The translations under genes were made by a program, and so were the position numbers. Below are positions 26,809 to 40,652 of a stretch of 64,000 nt of DNA, piece after piece. The notes below the pieces were generated by a model. The model made no database searches. It was not told where the DNA came from and saw only the letters and a program-made list of their open reading frames with translations. The first letter of the stretch is position 1. Each line of letters opens with the position of its first letter. Location: assembly GCA_036583965.1 (NCBI GenBank), contig JAZBQD010000027.1, positions 18,837,001 to 18,901,000 on the forward strand, read 5' to 3'. This DNA comes from Prunella strophiata (lineage: Eukaryota > Chordata > Aves > Passeriformes > Prunellidae).

Positions 26809-29800
26809 TGTGCACAAATGAGACTTTGACTGAATATAGCCATAACAGCTTTTCACAAGGTAGTACATTAGTACATTAAGGACTTAAGACTAAAATATAT
26901 TAAAATATCATGGCACTGTAAAAAGAAGGAGTATGTAATCCTAATAAAGATGTCTATTTTAATTACACCACCAGCAATTTGAAATGGAAAATTAGCATTT
27001 TAGAGTTCGTTTTAGAGCTAAGGATGAGAGGTGCTAAAAACACACAGTGCCATATCATGCAGATTTTCCTCTTTGGTTAGCTTTGTTTCTGTGGTAATGG
27101 GAGTCAAATTTTTCTTCTCCTTTTTAAATAGAAAACTAGCAGGTCCAAGTCAGTAATTTTTAAGGGGTCCATTATCCTATTACAGAGAAATAAATGTAAC
27201 AGTTTATTAGATATTTCAGAGCAAATGTAGCTCTGCACTGCATCATACAATGCAGTCCATACCTGGGAGTTTATTGTTAGAGTGTAGTTAAAATGACCTG
27301 CTCTTACCCAGAAAGGACAAGAAGTTGTAACTTCTTGTTACAACCCCCACAGATTTATCACATCTTTTATCCCTGTGAAATCTGTGGGCAGCAAAAGGGT
27401 CCATTTTGGAACAAGGAAGAAGAAGTCTCTGCACTGAGCTGAATGCAGTTACCATGGTGGGGCACAGAGCCATGAAATCAGGGCTGCCTGGGGTGCTTTC
27501 CCAATGGCAGTGCAGACAAACCTTCACACAACACAAGCTGTTGTAACAAGGGGGATTCTACTCAGTGAAATACAAGCTTGTGATTTCACATTTCCTGTGA
27601 AATGTCATACGTGTGTGCTTCCACCACAAACATAATTTGACATGACATTAATTGAAGATACATTCTAAAGACTGCAACTCTCAGTGGATCTTAGTTCAGT
27701 GCTATATATGTGGAATGCATTCTTTTCAAATTAATCCTGACACTCTAAGGAAACAGATTTTCCCTGGCATAACCTGGGGGATAAAATACATACCAAGGCC
27801 TGGGTTTGTCCAAATTTAGTTATTTAACTGAAATGCCTCAGCTGAGGGTTTCCAGCTATAACTTGATGACTAGAAAAGTTCAGAAGTCAACAGAACTGTG
27901 AGCTACCGTCAGGGAGTACGTTAGGTCCTCCTAAAATCTGAATGGATTTTTGGACATGCCTCTATCTCACAGAACACACCCACTCCTTCCATTGACTATG
28001 TGGAAAACTTGGGCACTGAGTACCTAAACTTGGGCAGAATTAATCTGTGCCCAAATATCTGGCCCAGATATCTGTGACTTCCCTGTGACATGGAAGAATA
28101 CAGCACTAAGGGAGAGTAGTGTTGGACAAAGAATGGGAGAACAGAACAGTGCTCTTGAGACATCCAAGAACTTTGCAATACCCATCTCACTGGGGAGGTA
28201 GCAAAATAACCCCTCTTTTCTTCTGTGAAAAATATTTAATACAGCTTTACCATGAGTCCTGTTTTCCTTACACAGCTACCTTCTTTATACACAGATCACT
28301 GCACTGCTGGGCTGATAGAATTAAAAAATATCAATTGACCATCAAACTCTCCATAATTACCAGTTTTCTTCCCAGCATCATTAGGCTTTATATAAATGAT
28401 AAAGTGCCATTATTCCCCAGGCTACCTGATGTATTTTCATCACAGCACATATCCCTGAGAATTTTGCATCAAGGTAGTCCTGACTTTTCAAGTAGGAGGG
28501 GGAAAGCCCTGACAGAAGAAGATGAAGACAACTTTATACATTTCAAAGTAAATATTCCCTTTGATGCTCCATTTTCAGTGCAACTGTCCCAGTTTTCCCA
28601 GATCTCATGTTTGGGGCAAGCACACAGGACATCCAGAGAAATATGACCTTATAAGGGTCCTTTGTCTATTTCAAAATTTTAAATTAATATGACCTAAAAT
28701 ATACAGTAAATATTAAAACACACATTGTAAGGGAATGAGTATTTTGTCCTTATAAAATGTTCCAAATGTTCTTCTGTATTATAACCATACTAGATCAGCT
28801 CCTTTACTCAGTGGAGCTCTACAAATCTGCTCAACTGGTAACCTCTTCTTTCTGTAATGTATAGTCTGAAGAGACATAAAACCAAAGCACTAGACTATGT
28901 TCCTAAATCCTACTGGAAATGAAAGGAGCTGCTCTGAAACACCAGGAAGCAATATTTGGTTCTAGTGGGTTTTGCTCACAAGGTGGCTATATTTTGAGAA
29001 GTTCCTGCCAGGAAGGTATTTTGAAAGATTCATTAGATGCACTTGACTTCAGTCATGTGCTATTTTCACTGGCTTAAAATAAAAATGAAGGCAGAATCAG
29101 GCTATTTTCTGGTTCAGAATGCAGCTGTTCTCCCCCTGATGGCATAACTAATTTATTCAATAATAATCAAAGGATTCTAAACCAAGATACTATAGCAATT
29201 TCCAGTTGTCCACTATTTTTTAGTTTCCCCTCATAATCCAGACTTGATTGAGAGAACATAGGAGGAAAAAATACATACATTATGCATGTAGTCTGATCTG
29301 TGAAAACATTTCCCTTCATTCAAGAAGACAGACAGAATCATTTCCTCCTGGCTATGCCTTCTTAAGTTCTTCTTTCCTTTCTTTCTGCTTAAAAAGATAT
29401 CTTTTATATTAATGATCCAACATTATATGGTACTGAAGTGATGTAAGCAATACCAGTGGGGCAGGAAATATCAATACCATTATAGCAAAGTTTAATGCTT
29501 TGAAAGTTGAATCCAAATTTCAGAAAGGAACAGTCAAAAGACATCTTAAAAAAATCTCAGACAATTCTAGACAAATCTGTCCTGTATGTATATCAAATAA
29601 ATCTGAGCTTTATGGATGTATGATTTAACTTTTGTTCTCCCATTTACTCTTTCTTTCAGCCTAGAAAGGGACCATGGATTAATTTCAGTAAGCTGTTTCT
29701 TTAGAAAGACAAAGGAGTGCAGTTCCTCATGAAATACTTTAAAATACAGTTTGATTGAAGTCATTACCTTCAACTGGGCCCAGATTTTTTCCTTTTAAAT

Positions 29801-31990
29801 GTAATACAGTACTAATCTAAAAAGTGATCATAAAATAGTCAGGTTTTACAAGGTAGATTACCTGTATTGAAATATTGAGCATTTTCAATAAACCATAGTC
29901 ACAAAATTATTCCCTTTACTTCTTTGCATCTCCTAAGAAAACATGAAGGAACCAAACACACATTTTTGTTTATTTGTTCTTGTTCAGCACCATCCCTTAC
30001 TAAGCACCACATTTTGAAGGGCTTGTGGCTGTTTTACTAAATACCATTAGTGTCCCAGGCACTAAATAGAGATTAATTGCCTGAAATTTTTGAGGGCAGA
30101 ATTACTAATTGAAGATGTAAAGGATTCCCTTAGGCATTCCAGTGAAACTTCTACCATCTGAACCAAGCAATAACCAACATTTCCACACACACCCTGGCTG
30201 TGCTTCATACAGAACAAGTTGCTTAGGCCCAGTTCTCATCAACAACTCTTTCACAAACCAGCAGAAGGCAAACAGCAGAGCACACATATGGATGGGGCAG
30301 GAGCATATCCTTGGAAGGCACTGATGTTATCAAGTACAAATTAGTAACTAATGCCTTCTGCAGCATTTAATTGCAGGTGAGGATTCATTGGAGCAAAGAA
30401 CTCAGCAGGATCCTTCCATCCGAGGTGAAGCACTTGAGACTGGAAGAGAGGGGAAACTGACTGCTGCTTGGTTTTCAACAATTTTTACAGAGAAACTCTT
30501 GAGGGAAACTGATCTTGTCCTCACATACTGATTACTGAAAAATCCATTCCAGATAAAAATAGCACTTAAAGTAGCATTTCACTCCCAGGACTTGGAGTAG
30601 GTTGAGGAGGCAGAAAAGGTCAAAGGTGAGGAACAGCTATGAATACTTCCTTTCAATTTTTGCATTTAATGCAATATTAATGCATGTCTCATTATATCAG
30701 GTGCAATCTGCACCTCTCTGCTCTGTATCTTATTGAAATTCTTCTTTCTTGGGATGGATTAACTACTAGCAAATAACTCAGAAAAATGCTCTCTCTTCTC
30801 CTTTTCATTAGTGAAGTAACCTATTCTCTACAGATCTTGTGGTAGCAGGGGTGAGCTTTAAATCAACTGCAACTTTCATCTACAGAGCTGTGTGGGGATT
30901 GTCCTCTCTCCTATCCCTGGAGTCCACACAACTCCTGAAGTAAAAAACCACAGAGGAATACTACACTTAACCTGGCAAACTTCTCTTCTTACATGCCAGA
31001 GGTATGTTTCTAGGAACAGTTTTTTATAAATCGCAAGTGACTATAATTATTTTTTATACCACCACTTAAGAATCAGCTTCCATTTCTCCTGTATTCAACA
31101 GTTTTCCAAAATATAAAAGCTGATCTTAACTCAGAACTGATATGCAAGACATTTGATCATTACACTGCTAACACTACTGGTTCACTCCATTTTCATAACA
31201 GGAAAAAATTAGAAAAATAGCTGATCCGTATAAAAAAAATCTCAGCATTTCTTTGTCAAGCCTTATGTCTTACCTTTCCTATTTTACATTTTAAAAGACT
31301 CCTTAGAGATTCAGAATATATTGAAGAAAAAAGTACTTAAGAATTTAAGTATAGTAAAAGATGATAAATTATTACATAAATATAATATTCTTATGTGTTA
31401 CATTTAAAGGGGAAATATGTGAGATAATTCATAGAACAGTGCTAATAATAACAACCCCTATTTCTTGTTTTGTGAATTTTCTACATGAAAAATCATCCCT
31501 TTGAGTCATTAAAAATGTGTCATTGCATTAAAAAAAACACTAGCCATGGAAAATATCCATTGGAAGTCCACAACCTTAGGTTCACTCTTTCCTAGAAGAA
31601 CTTCATATATTATTTGGAAAATCTTCTGGAGACACAGAAGAGCTAAGAATTGCTGTGCTTCATTCAGTGACAGTGTGACCAGAAGAGATAAGACAGAGGA
31701 GGAGCTGAACCTCTTGTTACCACACCTGATCCTAAAAATTCTAGGGACAGTAGAGGAGTCCCTCTGCTCTTCTGGGAAGAGGACTCAGTCAATGTTGTTA
31801 GAAATTGTACCCAACTGAGCATCTTTAGAGTTTCAGTAACTCACAATAACAACAGACTTTCTTCTAATGGCCTCACAGTACTGAATTAATTATAATTTAC
31901 ATAACACTCATACCATCTCCTAACACTGCAAAGGACATTACCTCCATTTTACAAAGGCATAAACCTCAGCACAGAGAGCTTATGAGAGAC

Positions 31991-32032
31991 AAAAAAAAAA
32001 AAAAAAGAAAAAAAACAGCAACAAAAAAAAAA
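31991..32032. repeat. A-rich simple repeat
   Basis: Runs of A (16, 8 and 10 nt) separated by G or by CAGCAAC-type spacers. It accounts for the lysine-rich start of the small open frame that crosses it, which is therefore not regarded as a gene. Confidence 0.9.
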
Positions 32033-33269
32033 GTGTGGAAAAAAGTTAATGACAGAAACAACAATTTTTTATATTCTGTGCCAATACCACCATTCTTTGT
32101 AGAAGGTGAGTTTATAATCCTATTTTTCTACGTTTTGGGAATATCACTCCTGGAAAGAGTCACATAAATGAGTGGGAAACTGAACCTCTTGAGGAACAAA
32201 CTAAATACTCACAAGGAATTCTCAAATGTACAAATTAAGCAAACTGAAAAACAGACAAAATTTCCCTAATCCTCTGTGTAGAGAAGTTACTTTGTCAAAC
32301 AGATGATGAAAATATTCCAGGCAAGAACTGAGATCACTTAATTGAGAATGCCCATGAAAACAAATAATTGTTTTGAACAAGGAGAGGTGAAGGCTGATCC
32401 CTGAACCTGTCAATGTCTCTCACCACATCTTTGATACACCAGATATCCATTACATATATTCTAAATGAAAGGTTGGCTCAACAGACTGGAAATGTTCACA
32501 ATATTGATAGCAATGCACAGAAGCACATTTCAAATGCATTTTCCCAGCACTTAAAAACAATCAAATTGGATGGTATGAATTTGATGTAGAACATATCTGC
32601 ATATCTGAGAAATCTAACTAGACAAGGGATAAGGGAAGCAGGACACTGGTGATCTGTTTGGAATTCCATCTCCATGCATAAACTGCACGTTTCTTCTGCC
32701 AAGCTTTGCAATAGGAGATACAGCTTTCCACTGTGTTGCTTATGTTACCCAGCTAAAGTGGTGTTTGAGCTGCCTGCACTGCAGCATCCTACTGACTCCA
32801 GCACCTTGAGATTGCTATCCTGGATTCTATTAGCTGGGCACAGATAAGAGATACCACCCCACAGACAGCAGTGGAGTTACTAGGATGAGAGAAAGAGAGG
32901 CTTCCTGGCTACATCCTCAGTCACCTTCCTGAAAAGCTCTGTGCTAAAATGCTGAAGGACAAAGAGATAGAAGGACAGGACAAAGCAGGATGGGACAAGA
33001 CAGATGGGACTGCCAGCCATACCTTGGACAGCTCCTCAGCATCACATCTGCCCGTGAACAGGGGACAGTGCCACTGGACAGCAGTGACCTGGGTGCAGGT
33101 AATATTTCGAGGGGTATGGTAAGCACAGGGCATGGGCCCAAGAGAAGGGTGTCATATTGCTCTTCACTTCCAGGCTCAGTCTCCTGGTTTCTGCTTTCTG
33201 TCTCAAATAACTTCTGCCCTAAGCAGAGCTGGTTGGCTGACAGTATGCAGGAGACAGCACAATAGAGAA

Positions 33270-33590
33270 AAACAGAGAATTGGTGCACTATGGAGAAAGA
33301 TGCAGGGAGTTTGGAAACAGATATGCCAAAGGTAAACAGAAGAGGGTGAAAATATTAAAATGGAAGACTGGAAGAGCAGGATGACATAAAATGATAAGGA
33401 AAGGAGGCAAGAAAAGTAAACTGTAGAGGAGGGAGCAAACAAGACATTGAGGTAGAAGAAAAGGTTTATAGAAAATGGAGTGATAGAACTGGGATGGTGA
33501 AATGGCAAGGGAAATGGAGAAAATATATGAAAGAGATATGAGCAAGAGATGCACAAGCATCTAGAGAGCATAAAATAAAATATGAACATA
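33270..33590. repeat. Purine-rich (A/G) tract
   Basis: About 320 bp in which the + strand is strongly biased to A and G (GGAAGA, GAAGAG, AGGAAAGGAGG, GGGAAATGGAGAAA). Its complement is pyrimidine-rich. The 128- and 90-codon minus-strand frames here translate to serine-, leucine- and phenylalanine-rich hydrophobic strings, as expected from pyrimidine-rich DNA. Confidence 0.65.
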
Positions 33591-36500
33591 CAAAATTGTG
33601 TGGCAATAACTGAATTACTGAAATATGTAATCTATATTATGGGCAGTAATATCTGCTTCTGCAACATCACATCAAATCTCCAAACCTCACATCTATATCC
33701 CAAGACAAATCAATACTTACTATTCCAGCCACCAATCCATTAACAGATGAATGGATGCACTTTAAGTCCTGGGAAAATGTTAATACTTTCCATCCTCTCA
33801 ACAATGATCACAATCTTGACATCAGAGCAATTTAAAATGTAGCATTTTAACCTGTTTAATTTAGATGGTAGGGGCATTCATTGCTTTTAATTTCGCTTTT
33901 GTGTTATAAATAAACTAGCTGATGATATCCAGGAGTCATGAACAATTTTCTTCTGGTACCAAAGATGGTGACAGGGTTCATCTGCATATTCATCAAGTTG
34001 CATGCACATAAACAAGAAATTTTTGTGGATTATTTGCCCTACTTCTTCTACCATAGTGAAATTCACAACATTAGGATCTTTTAAAAGCAGAACAGACTCC
34101 CTGAACTAAATTCCAATGTGAATGAAAGGAACTGTTCCCATACTCTTATTTAATTATTATCAATTAAATGTAGAATTTTACAACAAAATGGAAAACTTTT
34201 GTGTTACCAAAGCAGTAAAAATGTAGGAAAAATAGTTGAAATAAATTATTGCTATTAGAGAGACAGATGTGCCCATTCAAAGGACGGTAAAATCAAGTAT
34301 TAAGCAGTTACAAAAATAATACCTCCTTCATTTATTTTCCTTGGGTTTAGACATGTAATTTGTCACTGGCCACACTTCCCAATTTATCACTAGAATTTGT
34401 ATCTGGAAACCATTCTACCAGAGCAGGAAGGGAAATAATAGTAATGAAAAACACATGAAAATTACATTCTACCAAATAAGTACTTACATTGATATTCTGC
34501 TATCAAAGACATTTAAACTCCAAACAAATAAATCCTTCAATCAACATAAATGAACTCCTGGGAAAGATGAATAAAACTACACTACTGTGTATATTAATTT
34601 GGAATTAATAACATTTTTGTAAAGTTTTGGTTCTTTGAAAATTAAACAGTTTGCTTTTTAATTTGAGTTAGATTAAAGCTATCAATAATTCTATTTCAGT
34701 GCAATTCAGGGGTACTACTGAAAAATGGTCAGAGTGACATCTCTTTGTCCACAACAGGAAAACAGATTTTAATTGATTTCTGGTCTCTAATTAAGCTGCA
34801 ATTTGAAATCCTAGTATGTAAAATGCTGTGGGCCTTTTAAAGTAATATCTCCAAGAAGGAATGCCTTATTTTTGATGGATTTGCAAGTGTTTGGATGAAG
34901 TTACTGTTTTAGCTCAATACAGTTTTTACCAAAGCAAATCACTAAGGGCTCTCCCCTTAGCCTACAATGATCTGTTGCCTCAGGCAATGCACTGCTCCTT
35001 GCTCCTCAGTTAGCTGATAGCTGCTTGTCTGTCCATAAAAGCCATTTACTCCCACAGCATTGAAAAAGAGCTTCTTCCCTTTTGTAGATCTCACCATCTT
35101 CACAAAGCATCCCCTCAGGGTGGAGCTCCCTGGAAATGGCAGCTGAATTTTGCTGAATTTGGCTACAGGCTTCCCCTCTTATATCTACAAAATAAATGAT
35201 AAAACTAATTCCTCTAAGTTGTATGAGCAAGATTTAGTCCCTCATTTGGGAGGTTCTGACACTGATAATTCAGAAGCCATAAGGATGTCAGATCTCCTTT
35301 CGGAGGCATTTCATTAGGCCTGAGGGACACACTGCAGAAATATAAGGCCAGCAAGAGAATTCTCCACCAGCCAGTCCACAAGGCAGAGGCTTGCAGGAGT
35401 TATGCTTACTATAATATTTGGTGTTCCTGAATGCTTCCACAGCCTGTTGTTCAGGCAACAAAGTCAAAGTACACTTGAGCTACTTTGGGTTATCTTAGGT
35501 AACACTTTGAGCCCTAATTTCCCAAGATTATATATAATTTTCTTCTAGATTGTCACATCTGTCAAATTCAGGAGCAATCACCCAGGGAAAGCCAGGTGCT
35601 GAGTGGAAGAACTTGAAGCTAAAAGCACTCATTAAGCCACCAGATATGTCTTGTTCCCTGTATTTCCCCATTCCTCTTTATCCTACTGTTTGTGTTTACT
35701 GGAGCAGCTACACAAAACAAGAACTTACTGCCACACTATGCCATGATCTGCACACAGCTCAAGCATCCACTTCTGCTTGCACTGTTGCAAAATCATATTA
35801 TATCTTCTACATATCTTAATTTTTTTCTGCAAGTTACACCTAATAGTTACAATCCTTATAACTCAGTGAGAATTCATAATGGCTTGAAGGTGTTTAAGGT
35901 ATTCCAGTCTGGAGAGATGAAGAACTGCAGCCAGGAAAATCACCCCCTTACACAATATCTTATTATTAAAACAGTTGCCATTACAACTCTGTCAGGCTTT
36001 GCACTCTGAACTTTAGCAAAATACTGCTACTGGTGAACACTTGTTGACTGTTCACATCTACATTTCCATTCTTTACAGACTTTTCCATATTTAATTCAGC
36101 AATGGTTGATTTTAACAGCCTTCTAAGCACGATCACAAAGGGGCTGAAAGCCACCTGACAGCTCTTCACTCTCACACTACAGAACCAAAGTACAAAATCA
36201 TTGTATAACCTTTTATATTTTTGCCCAAGTGCTAATTTTATAAAGAACACTGTCAGCTGGGAATATTCAACTATTTTTTATAATCCGGGTATTTCTACTC
36301 AACTTATTCTTAGATCAGGTTTTTATTCACTTTTATTCTAACAATATGATAGACTGATTCCCTGCACCATGCTGTTTCTGCATTTATTCAACATTGACTG
36401 ACAATGAGTTTTTCTGTTGCCTGGTGATGTTGATTTTTTTCAAGGAAAATGTTATACAAATAATGAAATAAGTATTTCATGGTTTTCTCCTTTCTGTTAG

Positions 36501-38788
36501 TTCAGCCAGAGTTTTCTGGTGCTATACAGTATAAATATTAATCCTGATATATATTGAATGCTATTGTGGAATTGCAGTCCTTTTAAGCTGACATGATTTT
36601 GCTCAATTGTCACATCAATTTAAGACTTCATAAATACAAAAAAACATATTTATGTGCATATGTACACATAGGGTAGGCTTTTAGGCCTTGGTTTTACTAA
36701 CAGTGAAAATTAATATTTAATAGTGTGGGACAGGAGTTTTCTTCAGTTGTGAGGCTACCTCATTTGTGTCCTTGACAACAAACAGCACTATGATTACAGA
36801 CTTTCAAAATAATTGATGTGCTCATATGGAAGTTAATACTGGACTTCAATATTGAAAAAATAAAATACTTTTGTCTCTTTTGAATTTGGAGCATTTAAGA
36901 ACACTCTGAAAAATAAGAGTTTTAGTACTGTAGATTTTCTTCCGCTACCTCCTATGAATAAGACTATCTTGTGTTGTTACAATTCACTTGCTAAATCTCC
37001 TTCTCAAAGTTGTGCATGCAGTTTGCCTTTCTCAAGGAATTTGAAACATGCATTTTTCATAAAAATTTTCTATTTTGAGGTGTTTATTTAAGCTGAAAAA
37101 ACATGACATCAGAGTCTTGGATGAGACAAAACTATGTTGGGAAGCAAATATGTGCAGTGGTTAGAAAGGGATGGATTAATAAATATCAACAGGCTATTGT
37201 AGTCCTGAAAATGTCAGACAAGTGTACCAGTCCTTTTCAGACATGGTATTTCATATAGACTGCAGGGCAAAGAGAATTTCTCCTGGGACTCCAGCATTTC
37301 CATTTATACAAATGGCTTCTACTGTTAATTGCATGACTATAGCTTCTTAGTCAACCTCTCTCTGCCTGAGCTTATGCACCAAATGGCTGATATCTAATTA
37401 GCTGGTGATAACTTGCCCAGATTCAAGCAAAATATTTGTGACAGGTCACTGCACAATAGTCCAGACTTGTTTTTTATTGATATCTACACGAAGTTGCTTT
37501 AAAGAGGCATTGATATTCCAGAAATGGGCTGGGATTTTCACATTCTGACATTTTCAAGCATTCATGCCTGTAACTAAGATCTTAAATACAGATGTGTGCA
37601 GGTAAGCAAGAATTGACCATTATCAGCATAGAAATAAACACACACTGGGCACAGTCCACAGTGAGCAGACTCAACATCAGCCAGCCACAAGGCAGCTTCA
37701 CTAAAAAGCCACATAACCACTCAGCCTGTTGCTAAATCTGACTTAAGGGGAAGCAGTTCATACAAACCACAGTACAGCATTATACTTCTGCAGCCACATG
37801 GCTTGCAACCCATAACTTGCCTAAGGCCAGAAAGTACAGGCATGTAAGTCTGCAAAATACTATGTAGATGTGTTCATAAATTGTATTTAAAGCCACAAAT
37901 TCAGAAAAATGATCCTAGCTTGACTCATGCAAAATATGGAAAATTCATTTTTCAAACCAAACACTACAGTGTAAAAGGCAGTAGGAAAGCCAGGAATCAT
38001 TCAGAGTCATCTGCTACTTTAAAGCTGTGACCTATATCTAGCAGCCAAGGAAAAGACATTAGAAGACAGAGATTTACAACAACAGGAGATTATTAGGCAT
38101 AGCAGAGAAACAATTGCTTGCTGCAATTACAACTTCAAAGCAGAATTTAACTCTCCCATCTGCTCTGTGCATCTCTTTTGTATGTTTTGAACTCATTCCA
38201 CTATGAATCTCCCAATGCTGTCACATGCCATCTATCCAAGAGTGCTATGTGCTGCCAACATGGGATCTACAGATGGGTCAAAGAGGAAAATTTTGCCCTA
38301 ATATGAAAAAGCAAGGAAATAAAATCCTGCACTTGAAGAAAGCTAATGCAAATTTTGAGAATTAAGGGGATGCCCCTGATACCATTTGGCTAACAAATTT
38401 TGCTATATCCTGTAATTTTCCCCTTTCATGGCATTTATCAGGTTCATATGTAAGGTATCTTGCTTAGATGCTGGAAAAGATGCTGCCATGTTTTCTGACA
38501 TGAGCTTTGTCCTGGGAGCCAGCAGTATTTTTCCTCCAAACTAACAGACTATATTGAGGTAGTTGCACCAAAGATTAGAAACCCTGTTCATCAATTATTC
38601 ATAAAAATTTATGTCTTCTGACCAGAACAATCTTTTAAATTAATTACTAAAACAAGCAACATCCCCTCACTTGCTCAGGGCAGATTTACCTATGGAATAA
38701 GATGTGAATTCAATACACACAAGAATTCCCCCAAACAGATTTTCCTGAGGGACTGGCACTAGGGGGGGAGATGGAGGGGAGAAGAAGA

Positions 38789-38810
38789 ATATATATATAC
38801 AAACACACAC
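38789..38810. repeat. Short TA then CA dinucleotide repeat
   Basis: An (AT)n run of about 6 units followed by ACAAACACACAC. It lies directly after an A/G-rich stretch with a G7 run. Simple repeat. Confidence 0.8.
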
Positions 38811-40084
38811 TGCTGCATTTTTGAATTCTGATATGGCAAGTAAAGCAGAACAAAAAACATCTGTCAGTTCCACACAGCAAAGCCCAGCTTCCCATATGCC
38901 AACCTTTCTCAAGAGAGGATTACTGTTTTAATATGCTGAGTTCACATCATCTATTCTGCATTCAGTGGGGAAGCCAAAGAAAAAAAGATCTCTATATATA
39001 ATTTGATTTAACCCTGATCCATGCACACAGCCCCAGAAGTGGCCTTTCTGTGTGGAAATTGTGTGGTGACCAGAAGAAGCAGGTTTCCTTAGGCTACTAA
39101 GCAATGGTAACTGCCACTGCAGCTGCTGCTGCAGCCTCTGGCCAAACTTCTGCTTGCTACAAGCCCCCAGAGCCACTCTCTGACCAGGGATCTGCATGGC
39201 CACAGACTCACCAGCTCCTCTAAATCTTTGTCATATTATTTCATCCTGCTTTTGCAAGTGGGTTTATTCAGTGATATAACAGTGGTCCCTGCTTCTGCAG
39301 TGTGCTTTCTGTTGCCATGGGAGCAGTGAAAGCACAGCCATTGCCTCTGTCCAGCACTTACCAAAGCCTGGGAGCAAAGGCAGACTTGGCTGTAGAGGGA
39401 AGAAAGCACCTGGACAAAGAGACAATGACCTGCAGTCACATTTAATGCAGTGCAACTATGCCAACACACTAGATTGTACTGGAAAGAATTTCAAATCAGG
39501 TTTCTAATAACTGTGACAACTACTGTCTGCCTGAGAAGCACAAAGAAAGGTGCTTTCTTCACCTAAAGAAGTTTCACCAACAATGCTTCTTTAGGGGGCC
39601 AAGGTCTTGGGTCAAACTGAGCTCTAAAAAATCAGCTTGCAGTCAAGCCTGTTGAGAGGCTTGAGATCACCCACTGATTGCCAAGTTTTCTTTTTGTTGA
39701 CAGAAAAATAAATCACTCCTAAAAACTCATTCTGGATGAGTCAGAAGAGGCCTATAGTCCGCATCTATGAACTTCATCTCTTTGGTTCCCCAACTCCTTA
39801 AATGTTTTTATGAACTGGATTGGTTTTGCTGAAGCAAAGCATAAACAAACAATTTTATGCTTTATGCTAAATGTTCTATGACACTTCTCTGAGTTTGCTT
39901 GAAGGTGGGTAGAAAAGCTGTCAGGAATAGTGCAGATCCTGTAAATATGACTATCCAGCACATAGATGCATACATAAGTCACACATCACCACACTTTCTT
40001 GTAAGACTATCATGACTGAAATGGACAGGAAGTGTTCCTGGATTAGTTACCACCAACACATTTTCCTTTAGGAGATCATATGGA

Positions 40085-40300
40085 TGAGACACTCGTGGTG
40101 GTGGACTGCCCTTAGACAAACACCAGGTGTCTACCAAAACCTCTCTATCACTCCCCTCCTCAGCCTGAGAGGGGACAAAAAATATAACAAAAGGCTTGGT
40201 CAAGACAAGAACAGGGAGAGATCACTTACTAGTTACTGTCTTGGGCAAAACAGACTAGACTTGGGGAAATTAGTTTAATTTAGTAACAATTTATAAGCAA
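40085..40300 (-). mobile_element. Probable avian ERV/LTR remnant (minus strand)
   Basis: The + strand carries CTCTCTATCACTCCCCTCCT, then GAGAGGGGACAAAAAATATA, AAGAACAGGGAGAGATCACT and GGGCAAAACAGACTAGACTT followed by a TTAGTTTAATTT block. I recognise this word order from a dispersed repeat common in songbird genomes that derives from endogenous retrovirus LTRs, and its usual orientation puts this copy on the minus strand. Only a fragment remains. I can identify neither both LTR termini nor any retroviral coding region. Family assignment is from memory and has not been checked against a library. Confidence 0.55.
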
Positions 40301-40652
40301 ATTTATTGCCAACCCTATTGGCAGCTAGGAATCCACTGCTGGCAGCACACCAAGGCTGAAATGGTGAAGTGGTACCTTGGTTACTTATTCCTGAGAAAGT
40401 GGTTGTTCTAGCTGAGTCTCAAGTGAGCACCTAAGTGAAAGTCCAGAGAGAAGGGTGGGACATGCACTCTAGACATGTCCATGGTTGCTCATCAATGTCA
40501 CCTTTAGACTAGTGCAAGACAGACCTGCCCCACACTGGGACGCAGGCACTGATGAGCCTTCTCCTCCTCAGTTTGACTAGATTCCCATGTAGCTGCAAGA
40601 GTCACTGAGCCAGCTGTGCCAGAGCATGCTGACAGTAGATGTAGCTGTCCAG
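40301..40652. other. Spacer between LTR-like and coiled-coil-like remnants
   Basis: No recognised gene. The segment may be an internal part of the same decayed repeat cluster, because it is somewhat more GC-rich than the surrounding DNA and lies between two retroelement-like pieces. I cannot assign it. Confidence 0.3.

Larger units (their letters stand above)
24737..40084. other. Intergenic DNA, no gene recognised
   Basis: A long AT-rich stretch. It holds a TGTACA triplet repeat at about 25.5 kb, a TA microsatellite at about 26.8 kb, an A-rich tract at about 32.0 kb, a purine-rich tract at about 33.3-33.6 kb and a short TA/CA repeat at about 38.8 kb. The longest open frame (28119-28646, 175 codons) has no recognisable domain. 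I saw no other transposon, RNA gene or exon. Confidence 0.5.

Noticed and set aside
28119..28646. 175-codon + strand open frame, the longest in the window
   Set aside because: No recognisable domain, no signal for exon boundaries and irregular composition. In about 128,000 six-frame codons of AT-rich DNA, one frame of this length is roughly within chance expectation.
33203..33589. 128-codon minus-strand frame with hydrophobic, membrane-like translation
   Set aside because: Its composition follows directly from the purine-rich tract, and there is no family resemblance.
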